A stretch of DNA of 64,000 bases from Microbacterium oxydans (GTDB lineage Bacteria; Actinomycetota; Actinomycetes; Actinomycetales; Microbacteriaceae), in NCBI RefSeq assembly GCF_006540085.1, contig NZ_BJOG01000004.1, positions 372,001 through 436,000 on the forward strand, read 5' to 3'. The translations under genes were made by a program, and so were the position numbers. The notes beneath the pieces are model-generated. The model ran no database searches, was not told the origin of the DNA, and saw nothing but the letters and a program-made list of their open reading frames with translations. This document shows positions 43,030 to 53,604 of the stretch, piece by piece (within the stretch, counting starts at the first letter, position 1; every line of letters begins with the position of its first letter).

Positions 43030-45471
43030 TCAGACCAGTGTGCGGCCGATACTGCCGATGACACCTTCGACGGGCTGGCCGGACGCGTCGCGGCGTGCTC
43101 CGTTCTCCGGAAGCTTGCGGACCGCGCCTGTCGGATCGACGGCGAGCGGCGGGTTGGGTCCGACCCATGCGACCGTCAGTCGGTCCTCACCCTTCAGGAA
43201 CGCATGGGCGCGGACGCCTCCGGTGGCACGCCCCTTGGCTGGATACTCCGCGAAGGACGACACCTTGGCGCGCCCGGGCTCTGTGCCGGGAAGAGCGCTG
43301 TCACCTCCGGATACCGTGACGACGACGGATTCCGCGGCCGGATCGACGACGCCGAAGAAGAGCACTGATGCGCCGGAGCCGAGCTTGACCCCGGCCATTC
43401 CGCCCGCCGGGGCGCCTTGCGGGCGCACAGCGGAAGCCGGGAAGTGCAGCAGCTGCGCGTCGGTTGTGACGAAGACCAGCTCCGCGTCGTCCGGTGCCTC
43501 TGCCGCCCCGACCACCGAATCGCCCGGTTTCAGGCCGATGACCTCGAGGTCAGGACGCACGGGGAGGCTGGAAGGGACGATGCGCTTGACCGTGCCCTGA
43601 GCGGTGCCGAGCGCGATCGGAGTCTCGCTGTCGAAACGCACGAAACCCAGAACGCGCTCGCCCTTGGTCGTGATACCGAGGTAGTCGCGCAGGGGAGTAC
43701 CGGCGGCGAGCTGCACCGACGTCGCCGGCACGGACGGGAGGTCGACGGGGGAGAAGCGGACGACGCGACCGAGGTTGGTCAGAGCCCCGATCTCGGCGCG
43801 GACGGTGGTCTCGACGGTGGTCAGGATCGCATCGTGCTTGCTGCGACGTGCAGGGACGGTGAGTTCCTGGCCCTCGCCGAGGTCGACGCGGACGGTACGT
43901 CCCGTGGTCGAGAGCACGAGCACGGTGGGCGCATCGGCGATCTGCAGATCGACCGCACCCTTGGTCGCTCGGGGCTTGGGCGGAGCCGCGTTCATCAGGA
44001 GTGTGCGCCGCGGTGTTCCGTATGCATCGGCTGCGGCGTCGAGCTCCTTGGCGACCGCGGCGCGGAGCAGGGTCGGGCTGTCGAGCAGTTCCCGCAGTGC
44101 GGCGATCTCCGCCAGCAACGCATCGCGTTCGGACTCCAGCTCGATACGCGAGAACTTGGTCAGACGGCGCAGGCGCAACTCGAGGATGTACTCCGCCTGG
44201 AGCTCGCTCAGATCGAAGACGGAGCGCAGCCGCGTGCGGGCCTGCTCCGAGTCATCGGAGGAGCGGATGACCTGGATGACCTCGTCGATGTCGAGGATCG
44301 CGATGAGCAGACCCTCCACCAGGTGCAGACGCTCCTCGCGCCGCTTCAGACGGTATCGGCTGCGGCGGGTGATGACCTCGAGACGGTGACCGACGTAGAC
44401 GCTCAGCATCTCCTTGAGGCCCAGCGTGCGCGGCTGGCCATCGACCAGGGCGACGTTGTTGATGCTGAACGAGTCCTCCAGCGGAGTCAACCGGTAGAGC
44501 TGCTCGAGCACGGCGTTCGGGTCGAAGCCGGTCTTGATGCCGATCGCGACGCGCAGTCCGTGGTTGCGGTCGGTGAGGTCGGTGACGTCGCTGATGCCCT
44601 GCAGCTTCTTCGACTGCACCGCATCCCGGATCTTCTCCAGCAGGCGCTCGGGTCCCACCATGTACGGCAGCTCGGACACGATGATGCCGGTACGCCGCGG
44701 GCCGAGCGGCTCGATGGAGGTCTTGCCCCGCACCTTGAGGGCGCCGCGTCCGTTCGTGTACGCGTCCTTGACACCGTCGAGTCCCATCAGGATCCCGCCG
44801 GAGGGGAAGTCAGGTCCGGGGACGAACTCCATCAGCTCCTCGGTGGTCGCATCCGGATTCTCGAGGAGGTGAGTGGCCGCCGCGACCACTTCGATGAGGT
44901 TGTGCGGCGCCATGTTGGTCGCCATGCCGACGGCGATCCCACTCGCGCCGTTGACCAGCAGGTTGGGGAAGGCGGCCGGCAGCACGGCAGGCTGCTGGAA
45001 CTGACCGTCGTAGTTCGGGATGAAGTCGACGACGTCCTCGTCGAGGTTCTCGGTGAGGGCCAGCGCGGCGGCGGCGAGTCGTGCCTCGGTGTATCGGGCT
45101 GCAGCGGGCCCATCGTCGAGGGAGCCGAAGTTGCCGTGCCCGTCGACCAGGGGCACACGCAGCGCCCACTCCTGCGCGAGCCGCACGAGCGCGTCATAGA
45201 TCGCCGAGTCGCCGTGGGGGTGCAGCTTTCCCATGACCTCGCCGACGACGCGCGCACTCTTGACGTGGCCGCGGTCCGGACGCAGGCCCATCTCGGCCAT
45301 CTGGTACAGGATGCGGCGCTGCACGGGCTTCAGCCCGTCGCGCGCATCGGGCAGGGCACGCGAGTAGATCACCGAGTACGCGTATTCGAGGAACGAACCC
45401 TGCATCTCGCTGGAGAGGTCGATGTCCTGGATGCGCTCCTCGACGGGCTCGGGCGGCGGAGTTTTCGGCAT
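43030..45471 (-). CDS. parC: DNA topoisomerase IV subunit A
   Basis: An 813-aa DNA-cleaving subunit that with ParE decatenates chromosomes. The DNA-gate motif [22 protein letters not shown] is the quinolone-resistance region, the catalytic Tyr is residue 127 in [10 protein letters not shown], and the C-terminal beta-propeller repeats are present from about 495 on. It lies convergent to parE across a hairpin. ATG at 45471. Confidence 0.94.
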   Translation of the reverse strand: MPKTPPPEPVEERIQDIDLSSEMQGSFLEYAYSVIYSRALPDARDGLKPVQRRILYQMAEMGLRPDRGHVKSARVVGEVMGKLHPHGDSAIYDALVRLAQEWALRVPLVDGHGNFGSLDDGPAAARYTEARLAAAALALTENLDEDVVDFIPNYDGQFQQPAVLPAAFPNLLVNGASGIAVGMATNMAPHNLIEVVAAATHLLENPDATTEELMEFVPGPDFPSGGILMGLDGVKDAYTNGRGALKVRGKTSIEPLGPRRTGIIVSELPYMVGPERLLEKIRDAVQSKKLQGISDVTDLTDRNHGLRVAIGIKTGFDPNAVLEQLYRLTPLEDSFSINNVALVDGQPRTLGLKEMLSVYVGHRLEVITRRSRYRLKRREERLHLVEGLLIAILDIDEVIQVIRSSDDSEQARTRLRSVFDLSELQAEYILELRLRRLTKFSRIELESERDALLAEIAALRELLDSPTLLRAAVAKELDAAADAYGTPRRTLLMNAAPPKPRATKGAVDLQIADAPTVLVLSTTGRTVRVDLGEGQELTVPARRSKHDAILTTVETTVRAEIGALTNLGRVVRFSPVDLPSVPATSVQLAAGTPLRDYLGITTKGERVLGFVRFDSETPIALGTAQGTVKRIVPSSLPVRPDLEVIGLKPGDSVVGAAEAPDDAELVFVTTDAQLLHFPASAVRPQGAPAGGMAGVKLGSGASVLFFGVVDPAAESVVVTVSGGDSALPGTEPGRAKVSSFAEYPAKGRATGGVRAHAFLKGEDRLTVAWVGPNPPLAVDPTGAVRKLPENGARRDASGQPVEGVIGSIGRTLV

Positions 45472-45515
45472 GGACTTCCTGGGGGCATACGGGAGCCTGT
45501 GTCAGACTGGCTCGG

Positions 45516-46637
45516 ATGTCCTTCATGCTACCGTCCGCGGCGCCCAGCGCCCGGAGTGTCGTCGGGGTGGCGGGCGACCTGTTCGCCGCCCTCCGAGGCG
45601 AATCCGAGGTTCTGCCGCGCGCGGACTCGGTCGTGCTCGTGGTGATCGATGGGCTCGGGGCGATCAGCCTGCGTGGCCATGCCGGACACGCGCGCTCCCT
45701 GACCGCGGGGATGGCGAAGAAGGACGTCGCCCACTCGGTGTTCCCCTCCACCACGGCGGCGGCGCTCACGAGCATCGTCACGGGTGTATGGCCGGGGGAG
45801 CACGGGCTCGTCGGTTACCGCGTGCTCGATCCCGACCGCGATGTGCTCGTCAACCAGCTCAGCGGCTGGGAGACCGACGGGATCGATCCGCTCACCTGGC
45901 AGTCGGCCCCGACGATCTTCGAGCGAGCGGCCCGCGACGGACACGAGAGTTTCGCCGTCGGGTTCGCCGGGTACGCGCACAGCGGCTTCACCAGAGCCAC
46001 TCTGCGCGGTGCCGAGTTCGTTCCCGCGACGACCGCGGCCTCGCGGGTCGAAGCCGCATATGAGCTCGCTCGCGAGCACCCGGGGTCGCTCGTCTACTGT
46101 TACCTGCCGGAGGTCGACAAGGCAGGTCACAAGCACGGCATCGCCTCCCCGGAGTGGGTCGCCGCGCTGGAGGACGTCGACGCGGCGCTGTCTGCACGTG
46201 TCCCGGCGGGCGTGGGCGTCGTGGTCACCTCGGATCACGGGATGGTCGATGTGGCGCCGAACCGTCAGGTCGTCCTGGCGGAGGAGCACGTCGCGGGGAT
46301 TCGCCACATCGGCGGCGAACCGCGCATGCTGCACGCGTACCTGGAGCCCGACGCGGACCGCGCGGCGGTGACGTCGAGATGGCGCGCCGACCTGGAGGGG
46401 GTGGCCGACGTGCTCACCCGCGAGGAGGCGATACGTCACGGCCTCTTCGGACCGAAGGTCACAGATGCCGCCGCATCGCGCGTCGGCGACCTGCTCGCGA
46501 TCGCTCGCGGTGCCTGGGCTCTCTACGACGGTACGGCGGCCGACCAGCGCAGTCGCGGGATGGTGGGCCAGCACGGCGCGCTCACACCGGAGGAGAGACA
46601 GGTGCCGGTGATCCGGCTCGGCGCGTTCGAACGCTGA
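45516..46637 (+). CDS. Alkaline phosphatase/nucleotide pyrophosphatase superfamily protein
   Basis: A 373-aa phosphodiesterase-like protein. The metal-binding and nucleophile region is VLVVIDGLGAISL, then VFPSTTAAALTSIVTGVWPGEHGLVGYR (Thr nucleophile near residue 80). PEVDKAGHKHG and SDHGMVDV provide the metal ligands. No signal peptide is evident, so a cytoplasmic role is likely; the substrate is unknown. It lies between parC and sepH, a conserved actinobacterial order. CAGACT lies 7 nt before the ATG. Confidence 0.9.
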   Translation: MSFMLPSAAPSARSVVGVAGDLFAALRGESEVLPRADSVVLVVIDGLGAISLRGHAGHARSLTAGMAKKDVAHSVFPSTTAAALTSIVTGVWPGEHGLVGYRVLDPDRDVLVNQLSGWETDGIDPLTWQSAPTIFERAARDGHESFAVGFAGYAHSGFTRATLRGAEFVPATTAASRVEAAYELAREHPGSLVYCYLPEVDKAGHKHGIASPEWVAALEDVDAALSARVPAGVGVVVTSDHGMVDVAPNRQVVLAEEHVAGIRHIGGEPRMLHAYLEPDADRAAVTSRWRADLEGVADVLTREEAIRHGLFGPKVTDAAASRVGDLLAIARGAWALYDGTAADQRSRGMVGQHGALTPEERQVPVIRLGAFER

Positions 46638-46684
46638 CGCAGACCCTCATCCCCGCCGCGGGTGGGGCTCAGACGAGTCGCGTC

Positions 46685-47731
46685 TCACTCATCGGTGCGT
46701 GCGCCGAAGACGATCTCGTCCCACGACGGCATCGCGTTCCGGCGACGGCGGCGTCCCGTGGAGTCGCCGGCGTCCGAGCTGCTGTTCTGCGGCGCGGGCT
46801 GCGGGGGCTCCGGTTCTTCATCCGGCTGCTCCAGGGCCTCGAACAGTGCGATCGGACTCTGGTCCGATCGATCCGTGTCCTCCACATCGTCGAGCAGCGG
46901 CGCGGTCTCCCGCTGTCCGCGGCGTCGGCGTAGAGCCTCGAGGAGGTCCGCCGTCTCCGGACTCGTGGTCTGCGCGGCGGGAGCGCGCTTGATCGCCGCG
47001 TCCTGCGCTGCCGCGTCGGAGCGGGCCGGGAGCGAGGGGTCTTCCACGTCCGCTTCGGGTGCGGGTACCAGCCGCGGTCCGAACGCGCCGGAGTCGAAGC
47101 GACTCTCGTCCTTGTACGGCGAGGTCCGCTCGGCATCGACCGCTCGGAGGCGGGGGATGAGACCTTCGGGGAGCGAGCCCTGCCGAGAGAGCTGTGTCGC
47201 GTCGGCGTTCAGCGGTGAGAGCGCGCTGCGGCGAGGATCGAAGCTCCAGCGGGCGTCGTGATCGACGTCGTTGGCGGTGAACTCGAGCTTGATGGTCCAA
47301 CCGGAGTCCTCCTTCCAGCTCGCCCAGCGCTCGGAGGTGGCTTCGATCTCGGCGAGCTTGGCGCGGACGGCCACACCGAAGGTCGGCTGCGCGTCGGGCT
47401 CGACCTCGCTGCCGATCAGGACGGGCACGGCGAGGGCCTGTCCGATCACGTGCTCGCGCTCGGCGAGGACGGGTCCTTCGAATCGGGCCACGTCGTCGAC
47501 GCTGATGCCGAGCAGCTCCGCGACCTCGGGTGCGGTGAGCCCCGCGCGGATCTGGGCCTGGATGTCGCGCGGGCTCGCAGCGAGCTTCTGGGCCGTCGGC
47601 TCGCTCTGACGGGTGGCGCGGCGGATCTCGCGCTGCAGCATGTCGTCGATGGGCAGCGCGAACCGCTCGCCCGACTCGGTCGCGAGTACGAGGACTCCTG
47701 CTTCTGTGCCGACGATGGTGACGTTTTCCAT
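46685..47731 (-). CDS. sepH: Cell-division protein SepH (DUF3071)
   Basis: A 348-aa protein. The N-terminal DUF3071 domain (about 1-170) contains a helix-turn-helix-like segment, SPRDIQAQIRAGLTAPEVAELLGISVDDVARFEGPVLAERE. A disordered acidic C-terminus follows. SepH from Streptomyces and Mycobacterium binds FtsZ and promotes its assembly. AGAGGGG lies about 8 nt upstream of the ATG. It is convergent with the phosphodiesterase-like gene. Confidence 0.92.
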   Translation of the reverse strand: MENVTIVGTEAGVLVLATESGERFALPIDDMLQREIRRATRQSEPTAQKLAASPRDIQAQIRAGLTAPEVAELLGISVDDVARFEGPVLAEREHVIGQALAVPVLIGSEVEPDAQPTFGVAVRAKLAEIEATSERWASWKEDSGWTIKLEFTANDVDHDARWSFDPRRSALSPLNADATQLSRQGSLPEGLIPRLRAVDAERTSPYKDESRFDSGAFGPRLVPAPEADVEDPSLPARSDAAAQDAAIKRAPAAQTTSPETADLLEALRRRRGQRETAPLLDDVEDTDRSDQSPIALFEALEQPDEEPEPPQPAPQNSSSDAGDSTGRRRRRNAMPSWDEIVFGARTDE

Positions 47732-47929
47732 GCGAATGCCCCTCTGATGGGTGTCCGTTCATGGTGTCACGCGTGAGGGGTCGCGGACGGGAATAGCGTG
47801 GGCGTGCCGTGAGTTTCCTCTGTCGCACGGACGAGCATTTGCGTTATGTCGTCCGGTCGTGCAAACTATGGCCGCCGAATACCCGACGGCGCACCACCCA
47901 CTCGCACCATGAAAGTGGAGATCTACCGC

Positions 47930-48223
47930 ATGGCAACCGATTACGACGCCCCCCGAAAGAGCGAAGACGACTCCGAGTCGATCGAAGCCCTCAAGGAGCG
48001 TGTGCCGGACAAGAACTCCGGCTCAAGCGGGGACGAAGACTCCGACAACCCGTCGAGCTTCGACCTCCCGGGTGCCGACCTCTCCGATCTCGAGCTCGAT
48101 GTCGTCGTGCTGCCCGCGCAGCAGGACGAGTTCACATGCATGAGCTGCTTCCTCGTGAAGCACCGCTCGCAGCTCGACCACGAGGGCGCATCCGGGCCCA
48201 TCTGCAAGGAGTGCGCTGCGTAA
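47930..48223 (+). CDS. DUF4193 protein
   Basis: A 97-aa acidic protein (MATDYDAPRKSEDDSESIEALKER) with a C-terminal CMSCF...CKEC zinc-ribbon-like pair. The family is actinobacterial and conserved near dut and sigA; the function is unknown. GTGGAG 9 nt upstream fixes the ATG at 47930 over an upstream in-frame ATG. Confidence 0.9.
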   Translation: MATDYDAPRKSEDDSESIEALKERVPDKNSGSSGDEDSDNPSSFDLPGADLSDLELDVVVLPAQQDEFTCMSCFLVKHRSQLDHEGASGPICKECAA

Positions 48224-48246
48224 GCAGTCCTTCGAGCGACGTATCA

Positions 48247-48277
48247 CGCGCCCCCGACCGTCTCGGTCAGGGGCGCG
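48247..48277. terminator. Bidirectional hairpin between DUF4193 and DUF3093 genes
   Basis: CGCGCCCC pairs with GGGGCGCG and GACCG with CGGTC, separated by one C-A mismatch, with a TCT loop. Confidence 0.75.
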
Positions 48278-48296
48278 CTGTCGTTGGGTGAGCGCG

Positions 48297-48761
48297 TCAG
48301 GTCTGGGAAGCGCGGATCGCGGCGACGAGCCGGTCGGGCGTCCGCGTCGAGATCGTCCATGCGTCCACGGGGTCGTCCTGGTCGAGGTTCGGCACGACGA
48401 CGATGCCGTCGATGCCGCCGCGGATCAGGTGCCACCCGCGCGCCGGGAGACCGGGGCCGCGGGCATGACGGGCTTCCTCGCCCGTCAGTGCAGTGGGTGC
48501 TCCGAGGTGCTTCGTGTCGATGTGCGCGCGACCTGCATGCAGGGTGGAGCCGACGACCGAGACGACCGGTGTGGCGGCGATGACACCGAACACGAGCAGG
48601 GCCGATACTGCCGCACCGACGACGAGCGCGACGGTCGAGCCGATCGGCACGAAGACGAGCGAGACCATGGGGCCGGCGACCGCGACGGTCACGAGCAGCC
48701 AGAGGCTCGGCGAGAGCCTCTCGCGGTAGCGGGGACGTGAGTCTGTGACGGGGTTCTGCAT
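48297..48761 (-). CDS. DUF3093 membrane protein
   Basis: A 154-aa protein with two membrane segments near residues 17-37 and 40-60 (PSLWLLVTVAVAGPMVSLVFVPIGSTVALVVGAAVSALLVFG), and a cytoplasmic C-terminal domain ending WTISTRTPDRLVAAIRAS. Actinobacterial family of unknown function, almost always divergent from dut. The start may be the ATG at 48761 (MQNPVTD) or 48770 (MRLMQNP); both sit on top of the dut promoter. Confidence 0.85.
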   Translation of the reverse strand: MQNPVTDSRPRYRERLSPSLWLLVTVAVAGPMVSLVFVPIGSTVALVVGAAVSALLVFGVIAATPVVSVVGSTLHAGRAHIDTKHLGAPTALTGEEARHARGPGLPARGWHLIRGGIDGIVVVPNLDQDDPVDAWTISTRTPDRLVAAIRASQT

Positions 48762-48767
48762 TAGCCT
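48762..48767 (+). promoter_or_regulatory. -10 box of dut, leaderless type
   Basis: TAGCCT, 6 nt, then the dut GTG at 48774. It lies next to or inside the start of the divergent DUF3093 gene. Confidence 0.5.
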
Positions 48768-48773
48768 CATGGG

Positions 48774-49247
48774 GTGACCGATTCCGTTGATGTCCCCATT
48801 ATCGCTGCAGTGCTGCCCGGGTATGCGCATCCGGGAGACGCCGGAGCCGATCTCGTCGCCGCCGAGGCGGTGCACCTGGAGCCGGGGGAGCGCGCTCTCG
48901 TGCCGACGGGGGTGAGCATCGCCCTACCCGACGGGTATGCGGCATTCGTCGTACCGCGCAGCGGCCTGGCGGCGAAGCACGGCATCTCGATCGTGAACTC
49001 TCCCGGAACGGTGGACGCCGGCTATCGCGGCGAGATCAAGGTGAGTCTGATCAACACGGATACCAAGAGCGCGTACGATGTGGCGGTCGGCGATCGTATC
49101 GCGCAGCTGATCATCATGCCGGTCACGCGCGCCACGTTCATCCCGGTCGACGTGCTGCCGGACAGCGTCCGTGGTGCCGGTGGATTCGGCTCCACCGGAT
49201 ACCAGGCAGCGACCCACCAGAGCGAAGCAGGACGAGCCAATGACTGA
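48774..49247 (+). CDS. dut: dUTP diphosphatase
   Basis: A 157-aa trimeric dUTPase that hydrolyses dUTP to dUMP and PPi, keeping uracil out of DNA and providing dUMP. All five motifs are visible: GDAGADLVA, PRSGLAAKHGISIVNSPGTVDAGYRGE, GDRIAQLIIMP and the C-terminal GAGGFGSTG. Start at GTG, leaderless by the TAGCCT spacing. The stop overlaps the DUF3710 start. Confidence 0.95.
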   Translation: MTDSVDVPIIAAVLPGYAHPGDAGADLVAAEAVHLEPGERALVPTGVSIALPDGYAAFVVPRSGLAAKHGISIVNSPGTVDAGYRGEIKVSLINTDTKSAYDVAVGDRIAQLIIMPVTRATFIPVDVLPDSVRGAGGFGSTGYQAATHQSEAGRAND

Positions 49248-49827
49248 CAACAACGAGACCCCTTCGAAGTCGGCACCGTTGAACCGTGCCACCGACGGGC
49301 CCTTCGATGACTCCGAGGCCAACCCGGTCCGTCCGTACATCGATCTCGGCGGCATCAAGATCCTGCCGCGCGAAGGTCTGAATCTGCGCCTCGAAGTCGA
49401 GGAGCAGTCGAAGCGCATCGTCGCGGTCGGCCTGGACTACGCCGACTCCTCGCTGCAGGTGCAGCCGTTCGCGGCGCCGCGCTCCGGCGGACTGTGGGAC
49501 GAGACCCGAGTGCAGCTCCGCGACCAGGTCAAAGCTCAGGGCGGTCGCGTCGAGGAGCGCGAAGGCCCACTGGGCAAGGAGCTCCTCGCCGAGGTTCCTG
49601 CCACGGCGGCGGAGGGATCAGGGCTGCGTCTCGCGCGCTTCATCGGCATCGACGGCCCGCGCTGGTTCCTGCGCGGTGTGATCGGTGGCGCAGGAGCGTC
49701 TGACCCCGAAGCCGCCGAGAAGGTCGAGGACCTCTTCCGCTCGATCGTCGTCGTCCGCGGCGGCTCGCCGATGCCCCCGCGCGACCTGATCCCGCTCAAG
49801 ATGCCGGCGACTCCGGGTTCCGCGTGA
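49240..49827 (+). CDS. DUF3710 protein
   Basis: A 195-aa acidic soluble protein (DSEANPVRPYIDLGGIKILPREGLNLRLEVEEQS; later RWFLRGVIGGAG). Actinobacterial family of unknown function, conserved directly after dut. The ATG at 49240 overlaps the dut stop by 8 nt (ATGACTGA). Confidence 0.9.
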   Translation: MTDNNETPSKSAPLNRATDGPFDDSEANPVRPYIDLGGIKILPREGLNLRLEVEEQSKRIVAVGLDYADSSLQVQPFAAPRSGGLWDETRVQLRDQVKAQGGRVEEREGPLGKELLAEVPATAAEGSGLRLARFIGIDGPRWFLRGVIGGAGASDPEAAEKVEDLFRSIVVVRGGSPMPPRDLIPLKMPATPGSA

Positions 49828-50558
49828 GCGCTCCCGAGCCCGACGCCGAACGCGAGAAGAGCACCTCCGAGATCCTCGGGGCGGCGCTCGGCGGTGCCGC
49901 GCGTCGTGCCGGTCTCGATCCCGCTGAGGGCTCCAGCACCCACAAGGTGGTCTGGACGGCGATGGGGGGATGGCGCGGCATCCTCGAGTCCGTGCTGCCG
50001 AGCCTCGCTTTCGTCATCCTCTTCACCATCCGCCCGGAGCCGCTGATCCTGTCGTTGGGGGTGTCCGTCGGCCTGGCAGCGGTGTTCACCCTCGTCCGAC
50101 TGGTGCAGAAGTCGCCGCCCTCCGCCGCGCTGGGCGGTCTCGTCGCGGCTGTGGCCGCCGCGGCGCTCGCGCTGTGGACCGGACGCGGCGCGGACAACTT
50201 CGTGCCAGGACTCATCACGAACGCGGTCTACGGATCGGTCATCCTGATCTCCGCACTGATCGGATGGTCGCTGATCGGCCTCGCGGTCGGATTCCTGATG
50301 GGGGAGGGCACCACCTGGCGCACCGACCGCCGCAAGCGACGTGCGTACTTCTGGCTCGGGATCGCCTGGGCCTCGCTGTTCTTCGCGCGCCTCGCCGTCC
50401 AGCTGCCCCTGTATCTCGCCGGCGACGTCACGGCACTCGGGACGCTCAAGCTCATCATGGGGTTGCCGTTGTTCGCACCGCTCATCGCCGTGACCTGGTT
50501 GGTCGTACGGGCGCTCCACCCCCGCGAGCCTGCGCGCGAGGATGCCCCCGAGGCGTGA
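49824..50558 (+). CDS. DUF3159 membrane protein
   Basis: A 244-aa protein with about six membrane segments between residues 47 and 235, including TMGGWRGILES-like MGGWRGILESVLPSLAFVI, the family start. The function is unknown; it ends the dut-DUF3710-DUF3159 operon and overlaps DUF3710 by a GTGA junction. Confidence 0.9.
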   Translation: MSAPEPDAEREKSTSEILGAALGGAARRAGLDPAEGSSTHKVVWTAMGGWRGILESVLPSLAFVILFTIRPEPLILSLGVSVGLAAVFTLVRLVQKSPPSAALGGLVAAVAAAALALWTGRGADNFVPGLITNAVYGSVILISALIGWSLIGLAVGFLMGEGTTWRTDRRKRRAYFWLGIAWASLFFARLAVQLPLYLAGDVTALGTLKLIMGLPLFAPLIAVTWLVVRALHPREPAREDAPEA

Positions 50559-50560
50559 TA

Positions 50561-50586
50561 GATTTATCTTGACATCAAGATAAATC
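50561..50586. promoter_or_regulatory. Perfect inverted repeat upstream of acnA
   Basis: Arms GATTTATCTTGA and TCAAGATAAATC (12 bp each, perfect) flank a central CA. AT-rich in a GC-rich region and located 125 bp before the acnA start, just after the DUF3159 stop. It looks like a dimeric repressor or activator operator. TTGACA (50569-50574) lies within it, so binding could block a promoter. The binding protein is not known from the sequence. Confidence 0.65.
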
Positions 50587-50711
50587 GCAGGCTTTCGCCG
50601 GTGCGCTTCCCGGAGCAGACTGGTTAGGTCCCCCTTGCTAGCCGCAGGGGCTCACTGGCGAGCAAGATGGAGGCGCCTGTCGCTCCCATCCGAATAGAAG
50701 GAGACGGATTC

Positions 50712-53546
50712 GTGTCCACGGTGAACAGCTTCGGTGCCAAGAGCACCCTGACAGTCGGCAGCACCGACTATGAGATCTTCCGCATCGACACGGTGCCCGG
50801 TTTCGAGAAACTCCCCTTCAGTCTCAAGGTCCTCCTGGAGAACCTGCTCCGCACCGAGGACGGCGCGAATGTGACGAAGGCGCAGATCGAGGCGCTGGGG
50901 TCCTGGGACGCAGCGGCTGAGCCCAACACCGAGATCCAGTTCACGCCGGCGCGCGTGGTCATGCAGGACTTCACCGGTGTCCCGTGCATCGTCGACCTCG
51001 CCACCATGCGCGAGGCCGTGACGGCTCTGGGCGGCGACGCCAACAAGATCAATCCGCTCTCGCCGGCCGAGATGGTCATCGACCACTCGGTCATCGCCGA
51101 CCTGTTCGGCTCCGAGAACGCACTCGAGCGCAACGTCGAGATCGAGTACGAGCGCAACGGTGAGCGCTACCAGTTCCTGCGCTGGGGCCAGACCGCCTTC
51201 AGCGACTTCAAGGTCGTCCCGCCCGGGACCGGCATCGTGCACCAGGTGAACATCGAGCACCTCGCGAAGGTCATCTACGACCGCGACGTCGACGGCGTGC
51301 TCCGCGCCTACCCCGACACCTGCGTCGGCACCGACTCGCACACCACGATGGTCAACGGTCTGGGCGTGCTCGGCTGGGGCGTCGGTGGCATCGAGGCCGA
51401 GGCTGCCATGCTCGGTCAGCCCGTGTCGATGCTCATCCCTCGCGTGGTCGGCTTCAAGCTCTCCGGTGAGATCCCCGCCGGTGTCACGGCGACCGATGTC
51501 GTGCTCACGATCACCGACCTGCTGCGCAAGCACGGCGTCGTCGGCAAGTTCGTCGAGTTCTACGGCGAGGGCGTGGCATCCGTGCCGCTGGCCAACCGCG
51601 CCACCATCGGCAACATGTCACCGGAGTTCGGTTCCACGGCGGCGATCTTCCCGATCGACGACGTCACCCTCGACTACCTGCGCCTGACCGGCCGCAGCGA
51701 CGAGGCCGTCGCACTCGTCGAGGCCTACGCCAAGGAGCAGAAGCTCTGGCACGACGCATCGCACGAGCCCACCTTCAGCGAGTACCTCGAGCTCGACCTC
51801 GGCACCGTCGTGCCGTCGATCGCCGGCCCGAAGCGCCCGCAGGACCGCATCCTCCTCTCGGAGGCGAAGTCGAAGTTCGAGCAGGACATCCTGGCGTACG
51901 CGACCGCATCGACCTCGGACTCGGTCGTCGACCTCGAGTCGAAGCACTCCTTCCCGGCATCTGACCCCGGTTCGGTTCCCGGCGAGGAGGAGCCCACCAC
52001 GCGTCCGGTGCACATCAACAGCGGCGCGCCGGCCAACGCCTCGAAGCCCGTCCCCGTGACCACACCCGACGGGGAGAAGTACATCCTCGACAACGGCGCC
52101 GTCACGCTGGCTGCCATCACGTCGTGCACCAACACGTCGAACCCGTCGGTCATGATCGCCGCCGGTCTCGTCGCACGCAAGGCGCTCGAGAAGGGGCTCA
52201 AGCAGAAGCCGTGGGTCAAGACCACGCTCGGCCCCGGCTCCAAGGTCGTCACCGACTACTACGAGAAGTCCGGTCTCGACAAGGACCTCGAGGGTCTCGG
52301 CTTCTACACGGTCGGCTACGGCTGCACCATTTGCATCGGAAACTCCGGACCGCTGATCGAAGAGGTCTCCGAGGCCATCAACTCGCACGACCTCGCCGTC
52401 ACGGCCGTCCTCTCGGGCAACCGCAACTTCGAGGGTCGCATCAGCCCCGACGTGAAGATGAACTACCTCGCCAGCCCGCCGCTGGTCATCGCCTACGCGC
52501 TGGCGGGGTCGATGCACTTCGACTTCGACAACGACGCCCTCGGCAAGGGCAGCGACGGCGAAGACGTCTTCCTGAAGGACATCTGGCCGACGCCAGACGA
52601 GGTGCAGGAGATCGTCGACTCGTCGATCTCGCGCGACCAGTTCATCAAGCAGTACGCCACGGTGTTCGACGGCGACGAGCGCTGGCGCAACCTGCCGACG
52701 CCGGATGACGACACGTTCCAGTGGGACGAGAACTCGACCTACGTCCGCAAGGCACCGTACTTCGACGGCATGACGATGGAGCTCACCCCGGTGAAGGACA
52801 TCGAAGGTGCTCGCGTGATGGCGACGCTCGGCGACTCGGTGACCACCGACCACATCTCGCCGGCCGGAAACATCAAGCCGGGGACGCCCGCGGCCCAGTA
52901 CCTGACGGAGCACGGCGTCGACCGCAAGGATTTCAACTCCTTCGGCTCGCGCCGCGGAAACCACGAGGTGATGATCCGCGGAACGTTCGCGAACATCCGT
53001 CTCAAGAACCTCATGGTCTCCGCCGTGAACGACGGGCAGGTCGTCGAGGGTGGCTACACCCGCGACTTCACGCAGCCGGGCGGCCCGCAGTCGTACATCT
53101 ACGACGCGAGCATGAACTACCAGGCGCAGGGCACGCCGCTCGTCATCTTCGGCGGCAAGGAGTACGGTTCCGGTTCGTCGCGTGACTGGGCGGCCAAGGG
53201 CACGAGCCTGCTCGGCGTCAAGGCCGTCATCACGGAGAGCTTCGAGCGCATCCACCGGTCGAACCTGATCGGCATGGGAGTCGTGCCGCTGCAGTTCCCC
53301 GCCGGCGAGAGCTGGGAGTCGCTGGGCCTCGACGGGACCGAGATCGTCTCGATCTCCGGCCTGGAAGAGCTCAACAACGGCGTCACGCCGAAGACGGTGA
53401 AGGTCACGGCCACCCCGAGCGAGCACTCGCCCGAGGGCAAGCAGCCGGTCGAGTTCGACGCGGTCGTGCGCATCGACACCCCCGGTGAGGCTGACTACTA
53501 CCGCAACGGCGGCATCCTGCAGTACGTGCTGCGTTCGCTCGTCTGA
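50712..53546 (+). CDS. acnA: Aconitate hydratase A
   Basis: A 944-aa [4Fe-4S] enzyme converting citrate to isocitrate in the TCA cycle. Cluster cysteines are visible in [12 protein letters not shown] and [14 protein letters not shown], the substrate segments include [32 protein letters not shown], and the swivel domain has [19 protein letters not shown] and [17 protein letters not shown] at 50712 is selected by AAGGAG 8 nt upstream over the ATG at 50667. Confidence 0.96.
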   Translation: MSTVNSFGAKSTLTVGSTDYEIFRIDTVPGFEKLPFSLKVLLENLLRTEDGANVTKAQIEALGSWDAAAEPNTEIQFTPARVVMQDFTGVPCIVDLATMREAVTALGGDANKINPLSPAEMVIDHSVIADLFGSENALERNVEIEYERNGERYQFLRWGQTAFSDFKVVPPGTGIVHQVNIEHLAKVIYDRDVDGVLRAYPDTCVGTDSHTTMVNGLGVLGWGVGGIEAEAAMLGQPVSMLIPRVVGFKLSGEIPAGVTATDVVLTITDLLRKHGVVGKFVEFYGEGVASVPLANRATIGNMSPEFGSTAAIFPIDDVTLDYLRLTGRSDEAVALVEAYAKEQKLWHDASHEPTFSEYLELDLGTVVPSIAGPKRPQDRILLSEAKSKFEQDILAYATASTSDSVVDLESKHSFPASDPGSVPGEEEPTTRPVHINSGAPANASKPVPVTTPDGEKYILDNGAVTLAAITSCTNTSNPSVMIAAGLVARKALEKGLKQKPWVKTTLGPGSKVVTDYYEKSGLDKDLEGLGFYTVGYGCTICIGNSGPLIEEVSEAINSHDLAVTAVLSGNRNFEGRISPDVKMNYLASPPLVIAYALAGSMHFDFDNDALGKGSDGEDVFLKDIWPTPDEVQEIVDSSISRDQFIKQYATVFDGDERWRNLPTPDDDTFQWDENSTYVRKAPYFDGMTMELTPVKDIEGARVMATLGDSVTTDHISPAGNIKPGTPAAQYLTEHGVDRKDFNSFGSRRGNHEVMIRGTFANIRLKNLMVSAVNDGQVVEGGYTRDFTQPGGPQSYIYDASMNYQAQGTPLVIFGGKEYGSGSSRDWAAKGTSLLGVKAVITESFERIHRSNLIGMGVVPLQFPAGESWESLGLDGTEIVSISGLEELNNGVTPKTVKVTATPSEHSPEGKQPVEFDAVVRIDTPGEADYYRNGGILQYVLRSLV

Positions 53547-53570
53547 TCGCACGCTGGTTGATCGCGTAGC

Positions 53571-53604
53571 GGAGGGGCTCGTGTCTTCGGACACGGGCCC
53601 CTCC
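53571..53604. terminator. Terminator hairpin after acnA
   Basis: A 15-bp stem (GGAGGGGCTCGTGTC arm, one T-G wobble) closed by a very stable TTCG tetraloop. No U-run. Confidence 0.85.

Noticed and set aside
40820..45471. gyrB/gyrA for the two topoisomerase genes
   Set aside because: EGDSALGT spelling, convergent order and neighbours (sigA side and sepH side) fit parE/parC, and gyrase genes normally lie near dnaA.
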